This document shows, piece by piece, positions 23,813-34,191 of a stretch of DNA of 39,807 nucleotides (the first letter of the stretch is position 1; each line of letters begins with the position of its first letter). Source of the stretch: Candidatus Melainabacteria bacterium (GTDB lineage Bacteria; Cyanobacteriota; Vampirovibrionia; 2-02-FULL-35-15); assembly GCA_016193285.1 (NCBI GenBank), contig JACPSL010000007.1:1-39807 (forward strand), written 5' to 3'. The notes beneath the pieces were generated by a model. The model had not been told where the DNA came from. It saw only the letters and a program-made list of their open reading frames with translations, and searched no databases. A program made the translations under genes and the position numbers.

Positions 23813-23840
23813 GTAGGGGCATAGCACGCTATGCTCCTAC
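23813..23840. repeat. 28-nt palindromic element upstream of uvrA
   Basis: GTAGGGGCATAGC and GCTATGCTCCTAC arms with one mismatch. It lies between the divergent uvrA and transglycosylase starts (58 nt apart) and would occupy the uvrA leader. Confidence 0.8.
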
Positions 23841-23863
23841 TATCATATAATTAATTTGACTTT

Positions 23864-25990
23864 ATGAAATTAAAATTAAATCTAGCTTTAGTTGCTCTTT
23901 TGCTTTTAGTCTTTTTAGTCCCAATTCAATTTTTATTTAATCCACAAGAAACAATACCAGACGAAAAACCTATTGCTAAAGAAAAACTCTTAAAAGGCAT
24001 TAGGATAAGTAAAGTTAATACAGAAGAAGCAATTAATTATTTAGAAAATTTAAAAGATCTCCCTAAATATACTGATTACAAAAGAGATTATCTTCTTGCA
24101 AGACTTTATGAAAGGAAAAATAATTACAATAAATCAATTTTAATTTATGAAAAGCTTTTAAGTGAAAACTATCCTTTTAAAGAAAGAGTAATTTTTCACT
24201 ATGCAAATTTAAATACATTAACAAATAACGATAAAGTTGCTTTAGTTTATTTTAAAAAACTAATTCATGATTTTCCAAGCTCAAAATCAATTCCACAAAG
24301 CCTTTATTATTTAGCTCAAACTCTTATGAGACTTAAATTAAATGAAAAAGCAATTGAAACCCTTGTAAATTTAAAATCTAAATATCCAAACACACAATAT
24401 GGCATAGCAACAAATTATTATCTTGGAGAGTTTGCCCTTTATAAAAATAATTTCGAAGAAACACTAAGCTTTTGGAGAAAATATTTAGAGGAAAGTCCAG
24501 ATGGCCGTTTTGCGAATGAAATTGCAGATATTCTTAAAGGTAATTTAAATTTTAAGTTAAATTCTTACGACTTTTCTTTACTTGGAGATGTCTTTTATCA
24601 TAAAAAAGATTATAAGAACTCAATTTACTTTTATAAACTAGCAAATAATCCTAAAGATTATTTTAATTTAGGTTATTCACTCTTTAGACTAGCTAGAAAA
24701 AGTGAAGCAAAAAACTATTTTTACAAACACACAAAAAATTTTCCAAAAGCAGAAAATGCAAAACTTTCACTTCTTTATGCTTCAAGATGTATACCAAGCT
24801 TTATGCAAAGGGCATTTTGGGCAGCTGCTAAAAAAGATATTCCTGAACTTATTTCTTATACAAAATATAAAGAAGCAATCTTAGAAGAAAGCAAAAGAAA
24901 GAAAGAAGAGTTGCTTAGAGAATTTATTTCTACTTATCCAGAAAGTGAGTTTATTCTTGATAGTGTATGGGAAATAATGTGGCAAAAAATACAAGATAAA
25001 GATTATGCTAGTGCAAAAGAAATTGGAGAGAAATATAGTAACTTAAAATCTGACACAAGCTGCAAAATAGGATTTTGGCTAGGAAAAATTGAAGAAATTA
25101 CAAATCAAAAGCTTAAAGCAATAGAGTGTTACAAAAAAGTTAGTGATTTATTATTTGATAATTATTATTCTTTTAGAGCAAGAGCTAGATTGCTTGCACT
25201 AACTGGAGGTGAAGATATTGGATGGAAACAAAAAATAAGCAATCATACAAATAATGTCAACTACACAATTCCACCTATTATAAAACCTGAGACTATAAAA
25301 AGTTATTATGGTGCAACAGTTTTAGAACTTATTAATATTCAAGAATTTAATGAAGCAATCGATTTAATTGGAATAAATAAATCAGCATCAAAAAAAACGA
25401 CCTCCTGGCTAAAAGCTTTAAATGGTGAATATGAAAGTTCCATAAACACTGCAGCTTTACTCTTAGCTCAGTACAACTTAAAATCAAATAATTCTCTGTG
25501 GAAGCTTGCATATCCATTATATTTTTGGGAATTGATTGATGAGGTAAGTAAAGATTATTTAAACATTGATCCTTTTTTAATTTGTAGCTTAATAAGACAA
25601 GAGTCAAGATTTGACAAAGATGCAAAATCTATTTCAGGTGCATTAGGACTTATGCAATTAATACCACCAACTGCTAGAACAGTTTCAAGGCAAAAAAATA
25701 TTAATTTAACCTCGCTTGAACTACTTCAAGCTCCCCAAATAAATATTTTATTAGGTACGCATTATTTAAATGGTTTAATTTCAGACTTTAACAATCCTTT
25801 ATTTGCTGTTAGTAGTTACAATGCAGGACCAGTTGCAGTAAAAAACTGGATTTATAGATTTAATAAAGAAGGCAAAGATCTAGATTTTTTCGTAGAAGAA
25901 ATTCCATACAATGAAACAAGAAATTATGTAAAAAAAGTTTTTGCTAATTATTGGACTTATTTAAGGATTTATGCCGCTGGTCAGACTTGA
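23864..25990 (+). CDS. TPR-containing soluble lytic transglycosylase
   Basis: A 708-aa cell-wall enzyme that cleaves the MurNAc-GlcNAc bond. The N-terminal hydrophobic segment (residues 4-26) is a signal or anchor. A long helical superhelix of TPR-like repeats follows (about 40-540). The SLT domain is at the C-terminus: SLIRQESRFDKDAKS with the catalytic Glu, GALGLMQLIPPTA, and SSYNAGPVAVKNW. This resembles Slt70 organisation with a different repeat scaffold. Its last 19 nt (IYAAGQT-stop) coincide with the 3' end of tRNA-Leu on the other strand. Confidence 0.92.
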   Translation: MKLKLNLALVALLLLVFLVPIQFLFNPQETIPDEKPIAKEKLLKGIRISKVNTEEAINYLENLKDLPKYTDYKRDYLLARLYERKNNYNKSILIYEKLLSENYPFKERVIFHYANLNTLTNNDKVALVYFKKLIHDFPSSKSIPQSLYYLAQTLMRLKLNEKAIETLVNLKSKYPNTQYGIATNYYLGEFALYKNNFEETLSFWRKYLEESPDGRFANEIADILKGNLNFKLNSYDFSLLGDVFYHKKDYKNSIYFYKLANNPKDYFNLGYSLFRLARKSEAKNYFYKHTKNFPKAENAKLSLLYASRCIPSFMQRAFWAAAKKDIPELISYTKYKEAILEESKRKKEELLREFISTYPESEFILDSVWEIMWQKIQDKDYASAKEIGEKYSNLKSDTSCKIGFWLGKIEEITNQKLKAIECYKKVSDLLFDNYYSFRARARLLALTGGEDIGWKQKISNHTNNVNYTIPPIIKPETIKSYYGATVLELINIQEFNEAIDLIGINKSASKKTTSWLKALNGEYESSINTAALLLAQYNLKSNNSLWKLAYPLYFWELIDEVSKDYLNIDPFLICSLIRQESRFDKDAKSISGALGLMQLIPPTARTVSRQKNINLTSLELLQAPQINILLGTHYLNGLISDFNNPLFAVSSYNAGPVAVKNWIYRFNKEGKDLDFFVEEIPYNETRNYVKKVFANYWTYLRIYAAGQT

Positions 25991-26054
25991 ACTGACAAGG
26001 GCTTTCGCCCGGCTGATTTTGAGTCAACTGCGTTTGCCATTTCGCCACAGCGGC
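25972..26054 (-). tRNA. tRNA-Leu (anticodon CAA)
   Basis: An 83-nt class II tRNA. The acceptor GCCGCTG pairs with CAGCGGC and discriminator A. The D-arm GGCGAAATGGCAAACGC, the anticodon loop CTCAAAA with CAA in the middle, the long variable arm GGGC-GAAA-GCCC, and the T-arm GTCAG-TTCAAGT-CTGAC are all visible. CCA is not encoded. It reads UUG codons. The 3' end overlaps the transglycosylase stop region. Confidence 0.95.
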
Positions 26055-26063
26055 ATAAGAAAC

Positions 26064-26069
26064 ATTATA
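26064..26069 (-). promoter_or_regulatory. Probable -10 element for tRNA-Leu
   Basis: TATAAT on the minus strand, ending ten bases before the tRNA 5' end. No convincing -35 is seen. Confidence 0.45.
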
Positions 26070-26084
26070 CAATTTAAACTTAAA

Positions 26085-26807
26085 CTACTTACTTAAGTTC
26101 TTGTCTTGCAACATATCAACTACTTCATGATCATGAGTTGCTTTTGGTTTTGTAATTGAATCTGAAATTAGTGAACTAGCTTTATTAATGCTATAAGACA
26201 TACGAATAGCATTTTCATAAATACTTCTTGTCATATATTCTTTTTCACTTTGATTATATTCCCGATTGATCATTAATTCAGAAAAACCAATAATAGTAGA
26301 AAGAGAAGAATTTAATTCTCTAATTAACCAACTTAAATCTTTATTGTTTATAAAACAAGGATTCTTTTCAAAGAAAGGAGTTGTAGTTATAGAACTTGAA
26401 ATATCTTCTGATTTTTTAATGCGATCAGGGTCACGAATATAAATTAATGACATTGCAAAAACATAAGAACTCATGAAAAATAATAATTTAAATCCATTCA
26501 GCAATGTAATACTTGAAATTCCAAAAGTTATAATATAAGCAAAAACTAAACCTGTCCCAAATAATTGATTTAAAACTATTCCTCTTTTTGCTCTTTCTTT
26601 TTGAACTTCTGGATCTCTTATGTAGACTACTGTAAGACTAACTAATAATGAAGCCATAAAATATATTAACTCTAAACCATTTAAAATTACTTGTGCAGAA
26701 ATACCATACATTGCACAATACATAAATATTAGAAATGCACCTATTGCTTGATTGCTTAATATGCTATTTCTCACAAGTGTTTTAACTTGTTTGTCTGCTT
26801 TCCACAT
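26085..26807 (-). CDS. Four-TM protein with degenerate histidine-kinase dimerisation domain
   Basis: A 240-aa protein. A 2-TM unit ending in YIRDP is duplicated: NQAIGAFLIFMYCAMYG...VVYIRDPEVQK (about residues 19-70) and NQLFGTGLVFAYIITFG...LIYIRDPDRIK (about 79-131). A C-terminal segment WLIRELNSSLSTIIGFSELMINREY...EYMTRSIYENAIRMSYSINKASSLI has the pattern of a HisKA helix pair (SHELRTPLTxIxGxxELL). The phosphoacceptor His position is Arg. There is no ATPase domain. It is therefore a pseudo-kinase-like or scaffold protein, not an active kinase. It is monocistronic, upstream of tRNA-Leu on the same strand. Confidence 0.6.
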   Translation of the reverse strand: MWKADKQVKTLVRNSILSNQAIGAFLIFMYCAMYGISAQVILNGLELIYFMASLLVSLTVVYIRDPEVQKERAKRGIVLNQLFGTGLVFAYIITFGISSITLLNGFKLLFFMSSYVFAMSLIYIRDPDRIKKSEDISSSITTTPFFEKNPCFINNKDLSWLIRELNSSLSTIIGFSELMINREYNQSEKEYMTRSIYENAIRMSYSINKASSLISDSITKPKATHDHEVVDMLQDKNLSK

Positions 26808-26967
26808 TTGTTTTTACTCTTACTATTTCAATTTAAGTTTACACACCATTTAAGGACATTACATAGTTGGATAACCCTCATTAATAAATTTCAAGGGATA
26901 AATGCTCTATCTATAATTTTAAAGATTAAAATATTTTCATTGTACAGGCAGTTAACCCTAACAAATA

Positions 26968-29362
<2,395 letters not shown>

Positions 29363-29995
29363 CTACATATTAAACACCCTATCTCCTGCATCACCTAATC
29401 CTGGGATAATAAATCCTTTTGAATTTAAATAGGGATCAATTCCAGCAACATAAAAACGAACATCAGGAAATTTTTCTTCTAGTTTCTTTTTTGCACCTTC
29501 AGAAACAATTACACTTATTACATAAATCTTAGAAACTCCTAAAGCTTTAATTCTTTCTAAGACACTAGAAATAGTTCCGCCAGTAGCAAGCATAGGTTCA
29601 AGCACAAAAAATATTGATTTCTTACTTGTTTTTTTAGGGAGTTTATCAAGGTACCAGTTTGGCTTAAGTGTGACTATACTTCTATATAAACCGACATGTG
29701 CAACTTTTGCTTCTGGAATTAAACTTTTAATTCCAGTAAGCATTCCTAGTGCTGCTCTTAGAACCGGGACTATATAAATATTTTTTTGATTTATAAACTT
29801 TGCTTGAGTTCTTTTTAAAGGAGTTTTTATGTCTTTCTTTAAAGTAATCCCATCTAAGGATGATATTGCCTCTGAAAATAAAAGTAGTCCAATATTTTCA
29901 AGTGCAGTTCGGAATTGTTCTGAAAGGGTTTTTTTATCCCTTGCAATATTTAACCAATGAGTAGTCAAGCTGTTTGAAGATTTTATTACTGGCAT
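29363..29995 (-). CDS. upp: Uracil phosphoribosyltransferase
   Basis: A 210-aa UPRTase that salvages uracil to UMP using PRPP. VPVLRAALGMLTGIKSLIPEAKVAHVGLYR is the substrate-binding block. The PRPP loop is FVLEPMLATGGTISSVLERIKALG (usually VxDPMLATGG; here EPMLATGG). The C-terminal uracil-recognition part is GIDPYLNSKGFIIPGLGDAGDR, where the consensus is GIDxxLNxxGYIxPGLGDAGDR. It lies 42 nt upstream of eno on the same strand. Together with the cytidine deaminase at 35.2 kb it suggests pyrimidine salvage. Confidence 0.96.
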   Translation of the reverse strand: MPVIKSSNSLTTHWLNIARDKKTLSEQFRTALENIGLLLFSEAISSLDGITLKKDIKTPLKRTQAKFINQKNIYIVPVLRAALGMLTGIKSLIPEAKVAHVGLYRSIVTLKPNWYLDKLPKKTSKKSIFFVLEPMLATGGTISSVLERIKALGVSKIYVISVIVSEGAKKKLEEKFPDVRFYVAGIDPYLNSKGFIIPGLGDAGDRVFNM

Positions 29996-30094
29996 TTTCC
30001 TTAACCTAACCTCTTAACCTTACGAGATTAAGACAATTAAAAAACAAATTTATTTTATCAGCTATTAAATTTCATTATCTTTTAACATTTGGTA

Positions 30095-30124
30095 TTGCGT
30101 TTTAGATTAAGGTTATGTCATAAT
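30095..30124 (+). promoter_or_regulatory. Possible promoter of the 264-aa gene
   Basis: TTGCGT, 18-nt spacer, CATAAT, about 80 nt before the ATG. A TATAAT-like motif also lies near 30171. Weak. Confidence 0.3.
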
Positions 30125-30202
30125 CAAAACAGATTATAACCAAAAGAAAAATGGTTTTAATTTTTTTAATATAATATTCAAGAAATTATTTAAGGAGACA
30201 AG

Positions 30203-30997
30203 ATGTTTATATTACTTGCACCAACTCCAGCAGTAACAACAGATACAGTAGGAAGAATTATTGAAACAGCTAAAAGACAAGCACAAGCTGCTGCTGCTGC
30301 ATATGGTACTGCTAGAAGAGTAGGAAAACAAACGGTACAAGAAGTAATGAAAGAGTCACAAGGTAAAAAGCCACCACCTGAAATTGCAGAAGTAGCAAGA
30401 AGACTACCTACAGCAGATGGAACTGAAAGCTTGCAAATGAAACCCACAAGAAAAGGTTTAGATGTTCACAACAGTCTCACAGAAGAAATAAAACAATTTG
30501 ATAAATCACCTGAAGTTGTTGAAGGCAGGAAAAGCAAAACTAAAAGCATTGCAAATTACTATGGTAGAAAAGGACCTGCAACTGCTTATATTACTGTAAG
30601 CCATGGAATTTCTGAAATAGTTACAAGTCACTATACTAAAGATAAAAAAGCAACAGAAGCTCAAGCAAAAAAGTGGATACCAAAAGTTGTTGCTGCTCTT
30701 GAGGTATATGAAAAAACAGGGACTGTACCAAAAGAAGGATTTGAAAGATTTGCAAATGCAGTAGGCATTATAAAAGGTACAATTGAAGGATTAGAGCTGA
30801 AGGGAGCAGCTGATAATAAATATACTGTAAGACTAGATGCACTTGTTGCTAAAGCTGAAGAAATGTCTAAAGGTACAGCAAATCAAACAGCAGAAGAGAT
30901 TATTGAGCAATATAAAAAAGCTCAAGAAGCTCCACCAGTAGCAGGAAAAGTTGGACCAAGAGAAGAACAGGCTCTACCAAAAAAGAGAGCAGCATAA
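30203..30997 (+). CDS. Unknown 264-aa Ala/Lys-rich protein
   Basis: ATG 30203 follows a clear ribosome site (AAGGAGACAAG). The N-terminus MFILLAPTPAVTTDTVGRII has weak hydrophobic character, then an Ala-rich helix (AKRQAQAAAAAYGTARRVGK). The rest is helical and charged, with RKGPATAYITVSHGISEIVTSHY and IIKGTIEGLELKGAADNKYTVRLDALVAKAEEM as the most domain-like stretches. The tail is Pro/Lys-rich. I recognise no family. It is alone on its strand, with a strong hairpin terminator right after the stop shared with the 5S rRNA gene. Its length and good signals make it a real gene. Confidence 0.7.
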   Translation: MFILLAPTPAVTTDTVGRIIETAKRQAQAAAAAYGTARRVGKQTVQEVMKESQGKKPPPEIAEVARRLPTADGTESLQMKPTRKGLDVHNSLTEEIKQFDKSPEVVEGRKSKTKSIANYYGRKGPATAYITVSHGISEIVTSHYTKDKKATEAQAKKWIPKVVAALEVYEKTGTVPKEGFERFANAVGIIKGTIEGLELKGAADNKYTVRLDALVAKAEEMSKGTANQTAEEIIEQYKKAQEAPPVAGKVGPREEQALPKKRAA

Positions 30998-31016
30998 AAA
31001 AATAAAATTAACTAAT

Positions 31017-31050
31017 TAAAAACCCTCCGCTTTCACGGAGGGTTTTTAAA
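31017..31050. terminator. Bidirectional terminator between the 264-aa gene and 5S rRNA
   Basis: ACCCTCCG-CTTTCA-CGGAGGGT stem flanked by TTTTT on the plus strand and by AAAAA (T-run on the minus strand) on the other side. It can stop transcription from both directions. Confidence 0.9.
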
Positions 31051-31057
31051 TTTAAAA

Positions 31058-31176
31058 TCCCTGGCACATGACTATCTTCTCTAAACCTTGCGATTTAAAT
31101 ATTGTCGTTGCTAGCTGTCTTTACCGTCCTGTTCGGAATGGGAAGGGGTGTGTTCCAACCGCATAAGCACCAAGGA
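31058..31176 (-). rRNA. rrf: 5S ribosomal RNA
   Basis: 119 nt on the minus strand. The 5' end TCCTTGGTGC and 3' end GTGCCAGGGA pair as helix I. The central ACACCCCTTCCCATTCCGAACAGG is the universal 5S loop region, and GCAACGACAATATT with GTCGTT continues the fold. No 16S or 23S is adjacent: on its upstream side lies pepA on the opposite strand, and downstream is the shared terminator. TATAAT at plus-strand 31184-31189 sits at the right distance for a start at the mature 5' end. Confidence 0.95.
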
Positions 31177-31183
31177 GATATTT

Positions 31184-31189
31184 ATTATA
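31184..31189 (-). promoter_or_regulatory. -10 element of the 5S rRNA gene
   Basis: TATAAT on the minus strand, seven bases before the predicted mature 5' end. The -35 region is not convincing. Confidence 0.55.
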
Positions 31190-31220
31190 CAACAAAATAA
31201 AAAAACACCACTAGCAGATT

Positions 31221-31246
31221 GTAAGGGCAGGTTTAAAACCTGCCCC
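31221..31246. repeat. Palindromic element upstream of pepA
   Basis: GTAAGGGCAGGTTTAAAACCTGCCCC, GGGCAGG type, in the leader of pepA and just upstream of the 5S promoter. Confidence 0.8.
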
Positions 31247-31282
31247 AACAGGTTAAAATTGGTCTTATTAGAAAGGGAAAAA

Positions 31283-32797
31283 ATGAAAGTAATCTTAAAA
31301 AATCAAAAATTAGAAAATATAAAATGTGATGTACTGATTGTAAATCTTTTTGAAGGAGTTAAAACTCCAGGAGGTGGAACTGGAGCAGTTGATCTTGCTC
31401 TTAAGGGCTTAATAAAAAAAATAATTAAAGAAGAAGATTTTAAAGGAAAAATTGGTTCAACACTTGTAATTAGAACAAATGGTCAAATCCCAGCTAAGAA
31501 AGTTATTGTAGTTGGGCTTGGAAAAAAAGAAAAGTTTAATCTTGGTGGGGTTCGAAAAGTAGCAGCAGCATCTTTAAGAACAGCAAAAAAAGAAAGCGGA
31601 AAAACAGTTTGTACTATTTTACATGGCGCAGGCGGAGAAAAAATTGAGAGAATTAATCCAAAAGATACAGCACAAGCAATTACTGAAGTAGCACATCTTG
31701 CGCTTTATGAGTTTACTAAATATAAATCAAAAGATAAAAATGAATCAAAACATGAGATTAATACATTAATAATTGCTGAGATTGATAAAACAAAATTAAA
31801 AAATGTTGAAATTGGAATTAAAAGAGGAAATATAGTTGCAAAAGCTCAAAAACTTGCACGTGATTTAGTTAGTGAACCAGCATTATCAGCTACTCCTACA
31901 AAACTTGCAAATGTTGCAAAACAAGTAGCAAGAGAAAATAAATTAAAGATTAAAGTTTTAGACAGGGATAATTGTAAAAAACTTAAAATGGGTGCATTTT
32001 TAGCAGTAGCACAAGGCAGTAAAGAACCACCAAAATTTATTGAGATAAAATATATTCCAAAAAAGAAACCAAAAAAACATATAGCAATTATTGGAAAAGG
32101 AATAACATTTGATTCAGGAGGACTTTCGCTTAAGCCAGCAAATTCAATGGAAACAATGAAAGATGATATGTCTGGAGCAGCAGCAGCAATTGCAACAATG
32201 AGTACAATAAGGGAACTAAAACCAGATGTTGCAGTAACTATGATAGTTGCAGCTACTGAAAATATGCCAAGCGGAAGTGCATACAAGCCAGGGGATGTTA
32301 TTCGTGCAATGAATGGAAAGACTATTGAGATTTTAAATACAGATGCAGAAGGACGTGTAACTCTTGCAGATGCTATTTCATATGCTGCAAAACAAAAGCC
32401 AGATGAAATAGTTGATCTTGCAACATTAACAGGTGCATGTGTAGTTGCACTTGGAGACACAGCTAGTGGAGTTATGACAAACAATCAAAAACTTGTAGAG
32501 AAAATTATTAAAGCAGGAAATGAAGCTGGAGAAAGAATGTGGCAATTACCTATTTATGATGAAGATAGAGAAAAAATAAAAAGTGATATTGCAGACATGA
32601 TAAATACTGGTTCAAAAGGAAAATCAGGTGCACAAAATGGCGCAGTATTTATTGAAAAGTTTGTAAATGATATTCCATGGGTTCACATTGATATTGCAGG
32701 GCCATCATGGATAGATAAAGAAAATGATTATGGACCAAAAGGGCCAACAGGAGTAGGAGTAAGAACGTTGATTAATTATTTAACGAATTATGCCTAA
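31283..32797 (+). CDS. pepA: Leucyl aminopeptidase (M17)
   Basis: A 504-aa cytosolic M17 metallo-aminopeptidase that removes N-terminal residues from peptides. The catalytic domain carries GKGITFDSGGLSLKPANSMETMKDDMSGAAA with metal ligands and the Lys, then NTDAEGRVTLADAI with the second metal ligands, and IDIAGPSW near the end. The N-terminal domain GVKTPGGGTGAVDLALKG and VVGLGKKEKFN is typical. A reading frame open from 31148 would run through the 5S rRNA gene and the palindrome, so I start at ATG 31283 (MKVILKNQKLE), behind GAAAGGGAAAA. It overlaps radA by 8 nt. Confidence 0.95.
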   Translation: MKVILKNQKLENIKCDVLIVNLFEGVKTPGGGTGAVDLALKGLIKKIIKEEDFKGKIGSTLVIRTNGQIPAKKVIVVGLGKKEKFNLGGVRKVAAASLRTAKKESGKTVCTILHGAGGEKIERINPKDTAQAITEVAHLALYEFTKYKSKDKNESKHEINTLIIAEIDKTKLKNVEIGIKRGNIVAKAQKLARDLVSEPALSATPTKLANVAKQVARENKLKIKVLDRDNCKKLKMGAFLAVAQGSKEPPKFIEIKYIPKKKPKKHIAIIGKGITFDSGGLSLKPANSMETMKDDMSGAAAAIATMSTIRELKPDVAVTMIVAATENMPSGSAYKPGDVIRAMNGKTIEILNTDAEGRVTLADAISYAAKQKPDEIVDLATLTGACVVALGDTASGVMTNNQKLVEKIIKAGNEAGERMWQLPIYDEDREKIKSDIADMINTGSKGKSGAQNGAVFIEKFVNDIPWVHIDIAGPSWIDKENDYGPKGPTGVGVRTLINYLTNYA

Positions 32798-34184
32798 AAC
32801 TTCATCAAAATGGGCCTGTCAAGAATGTGGTTATATTTCACCAAGTTATTTAGGGAGATGTCCTGAGTGTAATTCTTGGGGAAGTTTAATTGAAGAAATC
32901 ATTTATAAAGGTAGAGGCGTTGCGTGCAACGTCTCTACGGAAAATAATTTTAATTTAATTTCAGATATTGATCTTTCAAGGATTGAAAGAATTAAATCAT
33001 TTGATAAAGAGTTTGATAATGTTTTAGGTGGAGGTTTTGTACCTGGAACATTAGTTTTACTTGCAGGAGAACCTGGTATTGGGAAATCAACAATTTTATT
33101 ACAAGTAGCAGATTATTTATCCAGTGTAGAGGCAGGTTTAAAACCTGCCTCTACAAGGGTTGCATATATTACTGCTGAAGAATCAATCTACCAAGTGAAG
33201 ATTCGAGCTCGTAGACTAGGTTTATCAAGTGAAAATCTTTTACTTCTTGCAGAAAATAATTTAGAAATAATTTTAAATTTAATTGAAACTGCAAAGCCTA
33301 ATTTTTTAATTATTGACTCAATTCAAGCAATTTATACTCCAGATTTAGAAGGTACTGCTGGCAATGTTAGTCAAGTTAGAGAATGTGCAAATAAGCTTTT
33401 AAGAATTGCAAAAGATAAAAATATAACAACTATTTTAGTAGGGCATGTAAATAAAGAAGGATTAATTGCAGGACCAAAAGTTCTAGAACACATTGTTGAC
33501 ACAGTTTTATATTTTGAAGGAGAAAAGTTTCACAATTTTAGAATTTTACGTGCTACAAAAAATCGTTTTGGATGTACTGATGAAATTGCAGTATTTGAAA
33601 TGAAAGAATCCGGGTTAAAGCCAATACCTAACCCAAGTTTTTTATTTATGTCACAAGAAAAAGAAGCTGTACCGGGAAGTGCTTATACTGCTTTAGTTGA
33701 AGGAAGTAAAACAATAATTGCTGAAGTCCAAGCTTTAGTAGGAGGTACTACTTATGCTACTCCTCGTCGTGTTGCCAATGGTTTAGATTACAATCGTGTT
33801 TTACAAATAATTGCAATTTTAGAAAGAAGAGTTGGATTTAATTTTTCAAAACATGATCTTTTTGTAAATCTTGTTGGAGGTTTAACTTCTTATGAACCAG
33901 CTCTTGATTTATCTATTGCTATGTCTATAGTTAGTTGTAAGCAAGATGTAATCTCGATGAAAAAAACAGTTTATATTGGTGAAATTGGTTTAACTGGAGA
34001 AATTAGACAAGTAAATCAAATTGAAAACAGAATTAAAGAATGTATCAAATTAGGATTTGAAAGAGTTGTAATTCCTGTAGGGGAAGGTTTTAAGCCTGCC
34101 CTCCTAAATGAAATAGAAATTATTCAAGTAAAAAAAGTTTTAGATGCAATCAGATTAAGTCTTGTACCTCTACTTGAAAGTTGA
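32790..34184 (+). CDS. radA: DNA repair protein RadA with three inserted palindromes
   Basis: A 464-aa RadA, a RecA-like branch-migration helicase. The N-terminal C4 zinc finger is CQECGYISPSYLGRCPEC. Walker A is GEPGIGKST, Walker B LIIDSIQA, the RadA motif KNRFG is in RATKNRFGCTDEIAVFEM, and the C-terminal Lon-like domain includes LVGGLTSYEPALDLSIAMSI and VYIGEIGLTGEIRQV. Three palindromic elements are read in frame: GRGVACNVST (linker after the zinc finger), VEAGLKPAST (before the RVAYITAEES strand) and VGEGFKPALL (near the C-terminus). All lie in surface or linker positions, so activity is probably retained. It overlaps pepA by 8 nt. Confidence 0.96.
   Translation: MPKTSSKWACQECGYISPSYLGRCPECNSWGSLIEEIIYKGRGVACNVSTENNFNLISDIDLSRIERIKSFDKEFDNVLGGGFVPGTLVLLAGEPGIGKSTILLQVADYLSSVEAGLKPASTRVAYITAEESIYQVKIRARRLGLSSENLLLLAENNLEIILNLIETAKPNFLIIDSIQAIYTPDLEGTAGNVSQVRECANKLLRIAKDKNITTILVGHVNKEGLIAGPKVLEHIVDTVLYFEGEKFHNFRILRATKNRFGCTDEIAVFEMKESGLKPIPNPSFLFMSQEKEAVPGSAYTALVEGSKTIIAEVQALVGGTTYATPRRVANGLDYNRVLQIIAILERRVGFNFSKHDLFVNLVGGLTSYEPALDLSIAMSIVSCKQDVISMKKTVYIGEIGLTGEIRQVNQIENRIKECIKLGFERVVIPVGEGFKPALLNEIEIIQVKKVLDAIRLSLVPLLES
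32911..32938. repeat. Palindromic element 1 in radA
   Basis: GTAGAGGCGTTGCG faces TGCAACGTCTCTAC. It is in frame as GRGVACNVST, between the zinc finger and the ATPase core. Confidence 0.9.
33126..33154. repeat. Palindromic element 2 in radA
   Basis: GTAGAGGCAGGTTT and AAACCTGCCTCTAC arms, perfect. It is in frame as VEAGLKPAST, in the loop before the strand leading to AEES. Confidence 0.9.
34077..34106. repeat. Decayed palindromic element 3 in radA
   Basis: GTAGGGGAAGGTTTTAAGCC and TGCCCTCCTA, GGGCAGG type with mismatches. It is in frame as VGEGFKPALL near the C-terminus. Confidence 0.7.
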
Positions 34185-34191
34185 AAGTTTT

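Noticed and set aside
30190-30447. Minus-strand frame inside the 264-aa gene, with Cys/Ala-rich sequence
   Set aside because: Antisense shadow of the Ala-rich helix codons; the plus-strand gene has the better start and ribosome site.
31148-31282. N-terminal extension of pepA starting at 31148
   Set aside because: It would be read through the 5S rRNA gene and a palindrome, and the M17 family starts at about MKVILKN.
31846-32484. Long open frame on the minus strand inside pepA (212 codons)
   Set aside because: It lies wholly antisense to a well-conserved gene, and its composition (Ala/Ser/Phe/Ile-rich) is what the complement of AT-rich coding DNA produces. No ribosome site.
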